From NCBI GenBank assembly GCA_020633055.1, contig JACKEJ010000005.1:372001-436000 (forward strand): a DNA stretch of 64,000 nucleotides, given 5' to 3'. Numbering within the stretch: position 1 is the first letter of the stretch; the number at the start of each line of letters is the position of its first letter. The notes under the pieces were generated by a model. It made no database searches, was not told where the DNA came from, and saw only the letters and a program-made list of their open reading frames with translations. Positions 34,988 to 45,847 of the stretch are shown one piece after another. The position numbers and the translations under genes are program-made. Origin of the DNA: Sandaracinaceae bacterium. Its GTDB lineage: Bacteria > Myxococcota_A > Polyangia > Polyangiales > Houyiibacteriaceae.

Positions 34988-36426
34988 GGCCGGGCCCTCC
35001 TCGGCGTCGGTGCGCGCGCGGCGTCCTGCTCGCGGGTACGTGCCCGGCCCTTCGAGGGCGCTCCGGCGCCGAGCACCTCGCGCGGCCGGTGCAGCGCGTC
35101 GAGCCGCAAGCGGCCCAGCGCGTCGAAGCTCGCGCCGTGCAGCGTGGCACGGTGATACAGCACCTGCTGCCGCCCGCCGAGGACCCACGCCGCCACGTCC
35201 ACCGAACGCGCGTCGGTGTCGCCGCGCAGCGTGCGCTCCGCCAGGGCCCGCGCGCGCTCGTTCTGGCCGGTCGCGGCGAACGCAGCCGCGACCAGCGGTC
35301 GATCGCCGGACAACGGGGGGAACAGTGTGGCGAGGCGCAGTTCCCACACGCCGCCGCGCACGCGCTCGGCGAGCTCGCGGCGCCCGACGCCCACGACCTG
35401 CACGGTGAACCCACGCGCGTCCAGCTGAGCTGCCAGCGCGTCGGCGACGCGCCGCTCGAACGGGTCCTCGGCGGCGACCAGGATGCGCAGCGGCCCGCCC
35501 GCCCGCGCCGAAGCGGCCCCAGGGTGCTGCCACGCGGGCAGGGAGACACCCAACTGCGCGCCGGGGACCACGCCGACGCGCTCGAGCCGCGCGCGGTCGA
35601 GCGCGCCCTCCACTGCCGCGCGCACGGCCGCGCTGGCCAAGGCGCCGCGCGAGCGGTTCGGGATCAGCAACACGGGCGAGAGCGTGCGCGCCTGCACTTC
35701 GGGGCTGCCGCGCGTCCCGACGAACGCTGCGTGCAGCTCCCCCAGCTCGAACGCGCGCAGCTCGTCCGCGCTGCTGCGAGCCGCCACCACCTGCAGCTCG
35801 CGGAGGTACGGGGCGCCGCGCGCCGCAAAGCGCGTGCCGCGCAGTCGCAGATGACCGTTCGGTTGCACGTCGACCACGAAGGGCCCCGTGCCGCGCGGCA
35901 CGCCCTGCTGCACGACGATGGCGAGGGGGCTCGCGCTCAAGCGATGCGCCACCTCCCGCGCCGAGAGCTGCGTGCGTAGGCCAAGCTCCAGCGGGCCACG
36001 CGCGCGCACCACGGGGATGCCAGCCAGCAGCCACTCGTGCCGACCGCGACGAGCTGCGTCCAGCGACTCGACGACGTGCGCAGCGGTCAGCGAGGCCCCG
36101 CCGTGGACACGCAAGCCCTCGCGCAGGGTGATGCGCAGCTCGCCGCCCGCGCGCGTGGGCATCTCCGCCGCAAGCAGCGGCACCAGGCGACCGTTGCCGT
36201 CCGTGGTGTAGAGCGTGTCGTACACGGCGCTCTCGAGCGCTGCCGCGAGGGGCGTGAGAGCGTCGCCCGGCAGGGGTCGCACGAGCGCCCCATCCGCGGG
36301 CAAGACAGCCGTGCCCCCATAGGCGGGCGGCAACGCACCGTGGGCGTCCGGCAGGCGTGCGCCTAGCGCCCCGAGCCCCAAGGACGCGGCGAGCCACAGC
36401 ACGGGGAGCGCAGGTCGCGTCGCCAT
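34984..36426 (-). CDS. Family 5 extracellular solute-binding protein (peptide-binding type)
   Basis: A 480-residue protein with an N-terminal hydrophobic signal (VLWLAASLGLGALGA) and no lipobox. It shows SBP_bac_5 signatures: AAALESAVYDTLYTTDGNGRLVPLLA, GGELRITLREGLRVHGG, LTAAHVVESLDAARR, GTGPFVVDV, and FELGELHAAFVG. Such proteins bind oligopeptides, murein peptides or nickel and pass them to ABC permeases. No permease or ATPase is nearby. Instead its stop overlaps the start of a histidine kinase and its start overlaps an FG-GAP gene. A role as a ligand-binding partner for the kinase is inferred. Confidence 0.8.
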   Translation of the reverse strand: MATRPALPVLWLAASLGLGALGARLPDAHGALPPAYGGTAVLPADGALVRPLPGDALTPLAAALESAVYDTLYTTDGNGRLVPLLAAEMPTRAGGELRITLREGLRVHGGASLTAAHVVESLDAARRGRHEWLLAGIPVVRARGPLELGLRTQLSAREVAHRLSASPLAIVVQQGVPRGTGPFVVDVQPNGHLRLRGTRFAARGAPYLRELQVVAARSSADELRAFELGELHAAFVGTRGSPEVQARTLSPVLLIPNRSRGALASAAVRAAVEGALDRARLERVGVVPGAQLGVSLPAWQHPGAASARAGGPLRILVAAEDPFERRVADALAAQLDARGFTVQVVGVGRRELAERVRGGVWELRLATLFPPLSGDRPLVAAAFAATGQNERARALAERTLRGDTDARSVDVAAWVLGGRQQVLYHRATLHGASFDALGRLRLDALHRPREVLGAGAPSKGRARTREQDAARAPTPRRARP

Positions 36427-37973
36427 CAGTCCACCACCCACAGACGCGACGGGCCGCCTGCGCGCGCCTCGAACGCGACGAACACGGGTCTGCCGGTCCC
36501 CAGAAGATCGCCGGCGGCGGCATGGAGGATCGTGCCGCGGGCGGGTGCCCCCTCCCAGACGAGCGTGATGCGCCCATCGGCGCCAAGCCGGAACCAACGC
36601 AGCCGGTCTTCCTGCCCGTCCCGGGTGTAGTCGCTCGTGAGCAGGTCGAGGGATCCGTCGGCGTCGATGTCCGCGCCCGCCAGGGCGGCCCCCTGCCCCC
36701 CGATGGAGGCCCGCTGTCCCGCGACCTGCCCCACCAGCGCTCCGTGCGGCGTGACGAGCGCCTCGAAGGTGCGCAGCGCACCGTCCGCCTGCCGCAGCGT
36801 GTGCAGCGTCCGCGTGTAGAAGCGAGGTGCCCGCGCGCGGGAGTCGTCCGCGTCGGTCTCGTCGTCCACGTCGTCCGATGCTGCCGCGGCGGATGCCGTG
36901 CCGGAGCGCCGCGCGGAGAGCATCCCGTCGAAGTAGTCGCGCCCCGCGACCCAGTGCGCGCAGCCGTCCGCGAACGCGAGACCCCCTGGGCAGTCCGACA
37001 CGAGAGGCTCGAAGCGCAGCACGTCGCCTTGCAGGGAGAGCGCATGCTCGCCTTGGCGGTCGGAGCGGGACACCAGCACGCGCCCGCCTTGCACGGAGAA
37101 CCACGCCTCCGCCCGCCGCGCGAACGGCACACGGCGGGCCGCCGCGGGCCACCCCGCCCGACCGCGCCGCACCAGACGCAGCCGCGACCCCTCCTGCACC
37201 ACCGAGTACACCGTGACGTGGGGCTCGCGAGCCACCGCCAGCTCGTCGCGACCATCTCCGTCGACGTCGATGGCCGCGAGGCCGAGGAGGGCCGCGGCCT
37301 GGAAGCGCAGGTGCCTCGCGCGCACGGCGCTACCACGCACGGCGGGTGGACCACCGACCACACGCGCGAAGAACGCGTCGAGCGGCCCCGTGAAGCGACT
37401 CTCGTGCTCCGTCGCGGGCGTCGCGCGGAGGTCCACCAGCACCACCTCGACGCGCACGCGCTGCGCCTCGAGCGAGAGGCTGACGCCCAGCACGGCGTCG
37501 TGGCCCGCCTGGCGCGCCGCGGCCGCGAGGCTGACTGGCGACACATCGGCCGACGCGCCCACGCGGATGCGCCCCGCGGGCACGCCGGGCACCAGCGCGC
37601 GCTGCAGGAGCGCCGCGAGGGGTGCGGCGGCGCGCGCCTCCCGTGGCGCCGTGTGCACGAGCATCAGCGTCCCGCCCTGGTCGAGCCACGCGGGCACGTC
37701 GATGGGCGTGAGCCACGTCGGGGACGCCTGCGCTGCACCGGCTCCTCCCGGCGGCGGCGGTCCAGACGCGGCAGTCGCAGCTCCCGCCCGCGGCGCTCCA
37801 GTCGCTGCCGGCGTCGTCGCGGCCTGTGTCGTCCTCGGGCCCCGCGCCGTCGTCGTGGTCTGTGTCGTCGTCGGGCCCTGTGCCGTCGCCGGCCGCTGCG
37901 CCGTGCCGCGAGGCATCCCGAGCCCCACGGCCGAGAGCGCGAGCACGAGCGCCCACGCTCCGCGCACGTTCAT
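36426..37973 (-). CDS. Secreted FG-GAP/VCBS-repeat protein
   Basis: A 515-residue protein with a signal peptide (to ~25) followed by a Thr/Ala/Pro-rich linker (~27-85). Residues ~90-200 resemble a surface alpha/beta domain (TLMLVHTAPREARAAA). Two FG-GAP-like calcium loops are clear: AAIDVDGDGRDELAV (~238) and AGADIDADGSLDLLTSDY (~430). The remaining region is beta-propeller-like. It overlaps both neighbours by ATGA. It is probably periplasmic or outer-surface; function unknown. Confidence 0.7.
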   Translation of the reverse strand: MNVRGAWALVLALSAVGLGMPRGTAQRPATAQGPTTTQTTTTARGPRTTQAATTPAATGAPRAGAATAASGPPPPGGAGAAQASPTWLTPIDVPAWLDQGGTLMLVHTAPREARAAAPLAALLQRALVPGVPAGRIRVGASADVSPVSLAAAARQAGHDAVLGVSLSLEAQRVRVEVVLVDLRATPATEHESRFTGPLDAFFARVVGGPPAVRGSAVRARHLRFQAAALLGLAAIDVDGDGRDELAVAREPHVTVYSVVQEGSRLRLVRRGRAGWPAAARRVPFARRAEAWFSVQGGRVLVSRSDRQGEHALSLQGDVLRFEPLVSDCPGGLAFADGCAHWVAGRDYFDGMLSARRSGTASAAAASDDVDDETDADDSRARAPRFYTRTLHTLRQADGALRTFEALVTPHGALVGQVAGQRASIGGQGAALAGADIDADGSLDLLTSDYTRDGQEDRLRWFRLGADGRITLVWEGAPARGTILHAAAGDLLGTGRPVFVAFEARAGGPSRLWVVD

Positions 37974-40375
37974 GGGCTCCCACCGAACTGCTCGAGCAGG
38001 TAGGCGTCGGGGGCCGCGACCTCGGGGCGCCGCGCCTCTTCGGTGGGCACCGTCCCGTCGACGAAGACCTCGCTGCGCGCTCCCTCCATGCCCGAGTAGG
38101 CCAAGAGGCCGCTGGCAGGGTCGATGGAGGCCGTGACCACCCCACTCGGCATGGGGAAGTCCACCGCCGGTCCGTGGTGCGCCGCCTGCATGATCTCGAG
38201 CCAGATCGGCAACGCCGCGCGCCCGCCCGTCTCGTTGCGCCCGATGGGTCGGCGGTCGTCGAAGCCGACCCACACGCCCGTCACGACGCTCGGCGTGTAC
38301 CCGATGAACCACGCGTCACACGCGTCGTTGCTGGTGCCGGTCTTGCCGGCGGCCGGGCGTCGCAGCGCGCGCGCCCGCTGGGCCGTGCCACTCTCCACCA
38401 CGCTGGTCAGCATGCTGGTCAGCACGTAGGCCTCGGCCGGTGTCATGACGTCACGCGCTGGCTCGGGCGCAGGCAGCGCGATGTCACCCGCAGGCCCCTC
38501 GATGCGGGTCACGATGCGCGTGGGCGCCCAGCGTCCGCCCGCCGCGAAGGTGGCGTATGCATTGGTCATCTCGATCGGGCGCGCCCCGCTCGCCCCGAGG
38601 GCCAGCGCGATGGACGGGTCCAGCTCGGTCGTGATCCCCAGGCGCGCCGCGAACGCCGCCACGGCGCTCGGCTCGAGGTCCTCGATCACGCGCACGGCGA
38701 CCACGTTGACGGACCCGGCGAGGGCGTCGCGCAGGCGGATGGGGCCCCGGTGCCGCCAGGTCTCGAAGTTCTGTGGCTGCCACTGGTCGTAGACGGCAGG
38801 GGCGTCGATGACGAGCGTGGCGGGCGTGTAGCGTCGGGACTGGATACCGAGACCGTACACGAAGGGCTTGAACGTGCTGCCCGGCTGACGCACGGCCTGC
38901 AGCGCGCGGTTGAAGCCAGCGCCGTCGTCGTAGCCCCCGACGATGGCGAGCACGTCCCGGGTGCGTGGGTCGATCACCACGGCGGCCGCCTCCGGCCCTA
39001 GCTCGAAGCGCGCCGGCGCGAGCCCCTCGTCATCCTCGCCGGGGAGCTGCAGCAGCGACACGTGCACGCTGGCCCCCTCCTCCGCGAACGCCTCGGCCGA
39101 GAGTCCGCTCGGGTTGTAGCGCGCCGCGTCCTCGAGCGACACCGCGACGCGTGTCTCGCCGATGGCGACGATCAGCTGCGCGCCCTGGTTGTCACGCTCG
39201 ACCACGCGTCCCACGTAGGTGCGCCCCAAGCGCAGGTCACCGGCGGCCTCGCCGCGACCCCGCGAGGCGCGCAGCGGCCCACGGTATGCGTGACGCCCGT
39301 CGATGGCCTCGAGCCCGCCACGCACCGCAGCGCGGGTCGCCTGCTGGAGCTCGAGGTCCACGCTGGTGTGCACCGTGAACCCCCCGCGACGGTAGGCCTC
39401 GGCGTCGACGTGCTCACGCAGCGCCTGGCGCGCGATGGCCATCACCTCGGGCGCCCCAGCGCCCGACTCGGGGAGGTCGACCAGGGCAACCTCGGTCTCG
39501 CGCGCGGCGGTGATGTCCTCGAGCGAGAGGTCCGGCCAGTAGTCTTCGCGCTTCGCCTCGAGCTGCCCCAGCACGTAGAGCTGTCGCCGACGTGCCGCTT
39601 CGGGGTGACGCCGCGGGTTCAGGCGCGTGGGCGACTGAGGGATGCCCGCCAGCAAGGACGCCTCGGCCAGCGTCAGCTCCTCGGCGTTCTTGCCGAAGTA
39701 GAACTGGGCGGCCTCCTGGACGCCGTAGCGCCCCTGCCCGAAGTTGATGTGGTTCAGGTAGAGGTGGAGGATCTCGTCCTTGGTGAGCTCGGCCTCCACC
39801 CTGTACGCCAGGATCAGCTCGCGAACCTTGCGCGAGAACGTGCGCTCGGGCGAGAGCAGCAGCAGCTTGACCACCTGCTGTGTGATGGTGGACGCGCCCT
39901 GGGCCGCGCGCCCGCTGCTCAGGTCGCGCAGGATCGCGCGCAGGATGCCGACGTAGTCCACGCCCGGGTGCCGATAGAAGTCCGCGTCCTCGCTGGCGAG
40001 GATGGCCAGCACCATGACGCGCGGGATGCGCTCGATGGGGATGACCGTGCGGCGCTCGTCGTACAGCTCGCCGATCACGGCGCCGTGCCGGTCGACGACA
40101 CGGGTGATCTGGGGCGGATCGTAAGCGCGCAACGTGGCCACGTCGGGCAGGTCGCGGCTGTAGTAGGCGACCACGGAGACCACGGCGACGAGCCCCAACA
40201 CGAACAGCACGGCCCCGACCTTCAGCGACGCCGAGAGCACCCTGCGGGCGCGGCTCGGGCGGGGAGGCGGCGGCGGGCGGCGACGAACGGTGCGCTCGGC
40301 GCCCCGGGTGGTCGGGAGCTTGTCTGCGGCACGGGGCCGGGCGGGTACGGTCTTGCGCTTGCTGGGTGCGGGCAT
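37970..40375 (-). CDS. Class A penicillin-binding protein (PBP1A type)
   Basis: An 801-residue bifunctional peptidoglycan synthase starting at ATG 40375. A basic, Pro-rich cytoplasmic tail (~1-45) precedes one membrane helix (~46-68). The glycosyltransferase domain has SEDADFYRHPGVD (catalytic Glu ~129), GASTITQQ, RKVRELILAYRVE and DEILHLYLN. A middle OB-like domain follows. The transpeptidase domain has the serine motif GSTFKPF (~499), SVN and KTGT. It polymerises and cross-links murein. Downstream genes overlap by ATGA, so the operon ties it to a sensor cassette. Confidence 0.95.
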   Translation of the reverse strand: MPAPSKRKTVPARPRAADKLPTTRGAERTVRRRPPPPPRPSRARRVLSASLKVGAVLFVLGLVAVVSVVAYYSRDLPDVATLRAYDPPQITRVVDRHGAVIGELYDERRTVIPIERIPRVMVLAILASEDADFYRHPGVDYVGILRAILRDLSSGRAAQGASTITQQVVKLLLLSPERTFSRKVRELILAYRVEAELTKDEILHLYLNHINFGQGRYGVQEAAQFYFGKNAEELTLAEASLLAGIPQSPTRLNPRRHPEAARRRQLYVLGQLEAKREDYWPDLSLEDITAARETEVALVDLPESGAGAPEVMAIARQALREHVDAEAYRRGGFTVHTSVDLELQQATRAAVRGGLEAIDGRHAYRGPLRASRGRGEAAGDLRLGRTYVGRVVERDNQGAQLIVAIGETRVAVSLEDAARYNPSGLSAEAFAEEGASVHVSLLQLPGEDDEGLAPARFELGPEAAAVVIDPRTRDVLAIVGGYDDGAGFNRALQAVRQPGSTFKPFVYGLGIQSRRYTPATLVIDAPAVYDQWQPQNFETWRHRGPIRLRDALAGSVNVVAVRVIEDLEPSAVAAFAARLGITTELDPSIALALGASGARPIEMTNAYATFAAGGRWAPTRIVTRIEGPAGDIALPAPEPARDVMTPAEAYVLTSMLTSVVESGTAQRARALRRPAAGKTGTSNDACDAWFIGYTPSVVTGVWVGFDDRRPIGRNETGGRAALPIWLEIMQAAHHGPAVDFPMPSGVVTASIDPASGLLAYSGMEGARSEVFVDGTVPTEEARRPEVAAPDAYLLEQFGGSP

Positions 40376-40484
40376 CGTGTGCAGTCGCCGGGCGGTCTCT
40401 CGACAGGACATATAGCAGCTCTCGCCAGAAAGCCCCCGCTGCGCGGCACCCACACGCCCTCGGTTCGTGGTAGCGTTATCGCCG

Positions 40485-41852
<1,368 letters not shown>

Positions 41853-41896
41853 CGGCGGGCGTGCCCGCTCGCGATGGGGCTGCTAGACCGGGCCCC

Positions 41897-42601
41897 ATGC
41901 GGCACGACTCCGACGACGTCTTCGAGCTCGCGGGCCCGCCCGCGCTGACGCGTCCCCCCGAGGACGTCATTCGTGTGCTCGCCCCGATGGTCACGCCGGC
42001 CCGTCTCGTGCGCATCGAAGCAGCCGCGCGGGGTCGCACCCTGAGCGTCATCCCCGTGCTCGACGGCCTCAGCGACCCACACAACGCGTCCGCCATCCTC
42101 CGCAGCGCCGAAGCGTTCGGCGTCCAGGCGGTACACTTGGTCCCTGGTCCCTATGGCTTCCGCGCCGCCCGCTCGGTGGAGAAGGGCAGCAGCCGCTGGC
42201 TCGATCTGCACCTGCACGTGGACGCGGCGAGCTGCGCGGACGCCGTGCGGGCGGCGGGCTACAGCCTGTTCGTCGCGGTCATGGACGGCGCAGAGACCCC
42301 CGAGGCGCTGGGCGAGCGCGTCGCTCGTGGCGAGCGCATCGCGGTCGTGATGGGCAACGAGCGCGAGGGAGTCTCGGAGGCCATGCGGACGCGCGCGACG
42401 GGCACCTACCGAGTCCCCATGGACGGCTTCGTGGAGAGCCTGAACGTGTCGGTCGCCGCCGCCACCACGCTCTACACGGTCACCCGTCGCGCGCAGCGGA
42501 CGGTGGACGAGGCGGACGTCCGCGCGCTCATGGCGCGCTACCTGATGCACTCGGTCAACGACGCCGAGGGCGTGCTGGACGTGCACCTCGGCGCGCACTG
42601 A
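41897..42601 (+). CDS. TrmH/SpoU-family RNA 2'-O-methyltransferase
   Basis: A 234-residue SPOUT methyltransferase. It carries motif 1 LDGLSDPHNASAILRSAEAFG, motif 2 VVMGNEREGVS and motif 3 VPMDGFVESLNVSVAAATTL, the complete SpoU signature. Family members methylate the ribose of tRNA (TrmH, Gm18) or rRNA. The N-terminal extension (~1-45) resembles TrmH proteins with LVRIEAAARGRTLSVIPVLD. It lies 44 bases after the kinase gene. Confidence 0.92.
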   Translation: MRHDSDDVFELAGPPALTRPPEDVIRVLAPMVTPARLVRIEAAARGRTLSVIPVLDGLSDPHNASAILRSAEAFGVQAVHLVPGPYGFRAARSVEKGSSRWLDLHLHVDAASCADAVRAAGYSLFVAVMDGAETPEALGERVARGERIAVVMGNEREGVSEAMRTRATGTYRVPMDGFVESLNVSVAAATTLYTVTRRAQRTVDEADVRALMARYLMHSVNDAEGVLDVHLGAH

Positions 42602-42725
42602 GCGGGCTCCCTCACAGCCCTCACCGCACCACGCACGTTCGCCGCGGCGACCCCGTGGACACCCCGACGCCGCACCGTCCTCCCCCGAGCGCGCCGTCGC
42701 CGCCTACGGAGCCCTCGAACGCAAA

Positions 42726-42751
42726 CGGGCCGGCTCCGAAGAGCCAGCCCG
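42726..42751 (-). terminator. UUCG-loop terminator of the triple-DsbA gene
   Basis: On the minus strand CGGGCTGGCTC-TTCG-GAGCCGGCCCG forms an 11-bp stem with one G-U pair and a C(UUCG)G tetraloop, followed by TTT. It is 24 bases beyond the stop of the DsbA-like gene. It is one of the best terminator-like stem-loops in the window. Confidence 0.8.
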
Positions 42752-42774
42752 CGTGCGTGGGTCTGCGTCGTCGC

Positions 42775-44847
42775 TCAGCGCGCGGCGGCGAGGGCGCGGT
42801 CGACCGCCGCCTGGAACGCCTCGTAGGGCTGGGCGCCCGAGAGGATCTCGCCGTTGATCACGAAGCCCGGCGTGCCGTTGATGCCGGCCGCTTGCGCCGC
42901 CGCCATGTCGGCGTCCACGGCCGCCTTGTGCCGCTCGGTGTCGAGGGCCTGGCGGAACTGCGCCATGTTGATGCCACCGACCTGCTGCGCGAGGCGCTCC
43001 AGGGTCTCGCGGGTGAGGTCACGCTGGTTCTCGAAGAGCAGCGCGTTGTAGGCCCAGAACTTCTCGTTGCCGCCCTGACGGAAGACCTCGCGCGCGGCCT
43101 GCGCGGCGGGGTTGGCGTTGGGGTGGAAGGGCAGCGGGAGGTCACGCCACACGATGCGCACGCGGCCGTTGTAGGTCTCGAGCAGGCGCTCGATGGTGGG
43201 CAGGACGCGCGAGCAGAAGGGGCACTGGAAGTCGCTGATCTCCTGGATCACGACTGGGGCGTTGGCCGCGCCGCGGGTGGGCGCGTTGTCGGGGATGGCG
43301 AGGTTGGTGCGCGTGGGCGCGGCTGGGGCGGCCGGAGCCGAAGGCGCTGCGCCGGCGGGCGCCGCGAGCATCTGCTGCGAGGTCGCGCCGTTGCGGATGG
43401 TCTCCTCGTAGACGCGAGCGCGCGGGGTGCCACGCTCGACCAGGGCGCGCGCCTTGGCGAGCTCCTCGTCGATGACGCTCTTGAACGCCTCGAAGGGCAC
43501 GGCGCCGCGCACGTTGCGGCCGTTGATGAAGAACGAGGGCGTGCCAGTGGCGCCGAGGCCCTGGGCCAGCTGCTGCTGGGCTGTGATGGCGGCCTGGTGC
43601 TCGTTGTTGTCCAGCGCGGCGCGCAGCTGCGCCATGTTGAGGCCGACCTGCTGACCGTAGGACTCGATGTTCTCGCGGGAGAGCTCCGTCTGGTGCTCGA
43701 AGAGCAGCGCGTGCAGCGCCCAGAACTTCGCGTTGCCGCCCTGCTCGAAGGCCTCCATCGCCGCGATGGCCGCGGGCATCGCGTTCGGGTGGAACCCGAG
43801 GGGGTTGTTCATCCACACCACGCGCACGTCACGACCGTACTCCTGCACGATCTGGGACACGGTGGGCTCGACGCGCTTGCAGAACGGGCACTGGAACTCG
43901 CTGAACTGGACGATGGTCACGAGGGCGTCGTCCGGACCCTGCTGCGGCTGACGGCCCTGGATGGGCACGCGGTACACGGCGTTCGGGTCGGGCTGCGGGC
44001 GCGCCTGCTGCGGAGCCGCGTTGGGAGCCGCCGCGGGGGGGGCAGCGCGGGTCAGGCCGTCGCGGGTGATCGCGGCGTAGACCTGAGCGGCCGGGGTGCC
44101 AGAACGCACCAAGCGCTGCGCGTTCGCGATCTCGGCGTCGATGACGGTCTTGAACGCCTCGAAGGGCTGGGCGCCCGTGACCTGGATGCCATTCACGAAC
44201 GAGTTGGGCGTGCCGTTGGCGCCGATCTGACCCGCGAGGGCCGCGTCGGCCTCGATGGCGCGCTGGTGCGTGTGGTTGTCCATGGCCGCGGTGTAGCGGG
44301 CCATGTTGAGACCGACCTGCTGGGCGAAGCGATCGAGGTTCTCACGCGTGAGCTCGCGCTGGTTCTGGAACAGCACGTCGTGGAGCTGCCAGAACTTCTC
44401 GCTGCCGCCCTGCGCGAACGCCTCCATGGCGGCCTCGGCGGCCGGCATGGCGTTGGGGTGGAAGCCGAGCGGAAGGTTGCGCCACACGACGCGGACCTGG
44501 CTGGGGTACTCGCGCAGGATCTGCTCCATGGTGGGCAGCACGCGGGAGCAGAACGGGCACTGGAACTCGCTGAAGACCACGATGGTCACGAGCGCGTCGG
44601 CCGGACCCTTGGCGGGCTGCTGGGCCGTGACCGGGATGTTGTAGCGGGGGGTGCCGCCCGGGTCCGCCGCGGCACCGCCACGCGCTGCCCCGACGCCCGG
44701 CGCCTCACCACCCTCGCTGGGCGGCGCGACGACCACTTCGGCCCCGTCGGCCGAGCCGCCAGCGCTGCGCTGGCCGACCATGTTGCCAACACTGAAGCTG
44801 GCGATGGACGCGATCAAGATCGCGATGATTGCTGAACCTCTACTCAT
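42775..44847 (-). CDS. Membrane-anchored protein with three DsbA-like thioredoxin domains
   Basis: A 690-residue protein starting MSRGSAIIAILIASIASFSVG, with a membrane anchor at ~5-25 and a Gly/Ala linker. Three homologous domains follow, spaced ~222 residues apart, each with FQCPFC(S/K)RV at ~97, ~319 and ~541. Each also has the conserved pattern VVWxNLPLGFHPNAMPAA, an EKFW/AKFW helix and a late GTP(N/S/G)xFxNG cis-Pro segment. All three CxxC motifs are intact, so all should be redox-active periplasmic thiol oxidases. ATG 44847 has GAGG about 9 bases upstream. Confidence 0.92.
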   Translation of the reverse strand: MSRGSAIIAILIASIASFSVGNMVGQRSAGGSADGAEVVVAPPSEGGEAPGVGAARGGAAADPGGTPRYNIPVTAQQPAKGPADALVTIVVFSEFQCPFCSRVLPTMEQILREYPSQVRVVWRNLPLGFHPNAMPAAEAAMEAFAQGGSEKFWQLHDVLFQNQRELTRENLDRFAQQVGLNMARYTAAMDNHTHQRAIEADAALAGQIGANGTPNSFVNGIQVTGAQPFEAFKTVIDAEIANAQRLVRSGTPAAQVYAAITRDGLTRAAPPAAAPNAAPQQARPQPDPNAVYRVPIQGRQPQQGPDDALVTIVQFSEFQCPFCKRVEPTVSQIVQEYGRDVRVVWMNNPLGFHPNAMPAAIAAMEAFEQGGNAKFWALHALLFEHQTELSRENIESYGQQVGLNMAQLRAALDNNEHQAAITAQQQLAQGLGATGTPSFFINGRNVRGAVPFEAFKSVIDEELAKARALVERGTPRARVYEETIRNGATSQQMLAAPAGAAPSAPAAPAAPTRTNLAIPDNAPTRGAANAPVVIQEISDFQCPFCSRVLPTIERLLETYNGRVRIVWRDLPLPFHPNANPAAQAAREVFRQGGNEKFWAYNALLFENQRDLTRETLERLAQQVGGINMAQFRQALDTERHKAAVDADMAAAQAAGINGTPGFVINGEILSGAQPYEAFQAAVDRALAAAR

Positions 44848-45065
44848 TGGTATGTACCTCTCGGCGCCCGCCGATAGAAAGACGGGGCGCATGAACTCGT
44901 TGTCGTGGGATGGTGAACTGGACGGGAGAGCACGACGCGAGAGTCCGAGACGCACCTCGAGCGGGCCTCTCCGCGCAGAGACCTGCGTGGGTTCCACTCG
45001 AGGAACCACATCGTCGCCTCTGCGCACGGCACCATGGACGCGCGCTCAGTGGGTCGTGCTCGAGG

Positions 45066-45584
45066 TCAGCGCGGCGGACGCTCGAGGGCCCGACGCGTAC
45101 CGAGCGCGCCTCCCCCAACGTTGATTGGGGGATGGGCGCAGACGCGCCGCCACACGACCGCAGCGCCAGACTGCGTGGTGGTGAAGAGCGCTAGGCCCGC
45201 GCCCGACGTCGAGCCCTGCTCCTGCTGTACCGGAGCCTGATGCCCGGGATCGCACTGCGCGCCGTCCTCCGCATCACACCACGCGGGGTTCGAGCGACCC
45301 GCAGGCAGACGCAGGCCAAGCGCCACGCCCGTCAGGGGCCTACCGGACACCCAAGCCGCCCGGTCCGCGTCCAACGCCAGGGGGGCGAGGGTGGGCGCGC
45401 TCGTTGCGCTCTGCTCGACACAGGCTCCCCGCGCATCAGCGCGTGCGTCCGCCGAGACGACGAGTACCCCGAGGAGCGCGAGCCCTGCGCACCACGTCAC
45501 CGAACGCGGCGTCCTCACACGAGCAACGCAGACCGCGCCGGAGGGCGAGTCCGCTGAATGCTTGTACGTGGAGGTGGCTCGCAT
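45066..45584 (-). CDS. Small secreted protein of unknown function
   Basis: A 172-residue candidate starting at ATG 45584. The N-terminus is polar, then hydrophobic (GLALLGVLVVSADARADA), a signal peptide or anchor. The mature part has six cysteines (e.g. ACVEQ, AWCDAEDGAQCD, RRVCAH), suggesting disulfides. Codon use is GC-biased at third positions, supporting coding. I recognise no family. A hairpin TCCCCCAA-6-TTGGGGGA (45111-45132) lies inside its last codons. Longer starts run through a palindromic repeat and are less likely. Confidence 0.5.
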   Translation of the reverse strand: MRATSTYKHSADSPSGAVCVARVRTPRSVTWCAGLALLGVLVVSADARADARGACVEQSATSAPTLAPLALDADRAAWVSGRPLTGVALGLRLPAGRSNPAWCDAEDGAQCDPGHQAPVQQEQGSTSGAGLALFTTTQSGAAVVWRRVCAHPPINVGGGALGTRRALERPPR

Positions 45585-45669
45585 TGGGGCGTCAGGATAC
45601 GCAAATGCCTGTGAACCGCAAGACCGCTGCCCAGGCGAGCAGCGCGGACGGCTCGTTGGTAGATGGGAG

Positions 45670-45766
45670 TGCCGGGGAACGAGGGAACGAAGCCGAGGGT
45701 GTGTGTGGGAGTGTGGAGTGGAGTAGGACGGTGAGGAGGCTTCGTTGCGGGGCTCGTTCCCCGGCA
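45670..45766. repeat. 97-bp nested palindromic element
   Basis: TGCCGGGGAACGAG (45670-45683) pairs perfectly with CTCGTTCCCCGGCA (45753-45766), and inside it ACGAAGCC (45687-45694) pairs with GGCTTCGT (45738-45745). The loop is a G/T-rich stretch. It lies between the secreted protein and the second kinase. Its sequence differs from the 2579-2711 element but its architecture is the same. Confidence 0.75.
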
Positions 45767-45847
45767 TCCGTGGGTACAACGCGGGGGTCCGGGACCTATT
45801 CCGTCGCCTCCAAGGTTTTTTCTCGCGCCGACCACGTACGGACGCTC

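Noticed and set aside
33221..37546. 1441-residue continuous minus-strand frame
   Set aside because: Upstream of 34987 it is a shadow of the SBP and FG-GAP genes; only the last 588 codons are a kinase.
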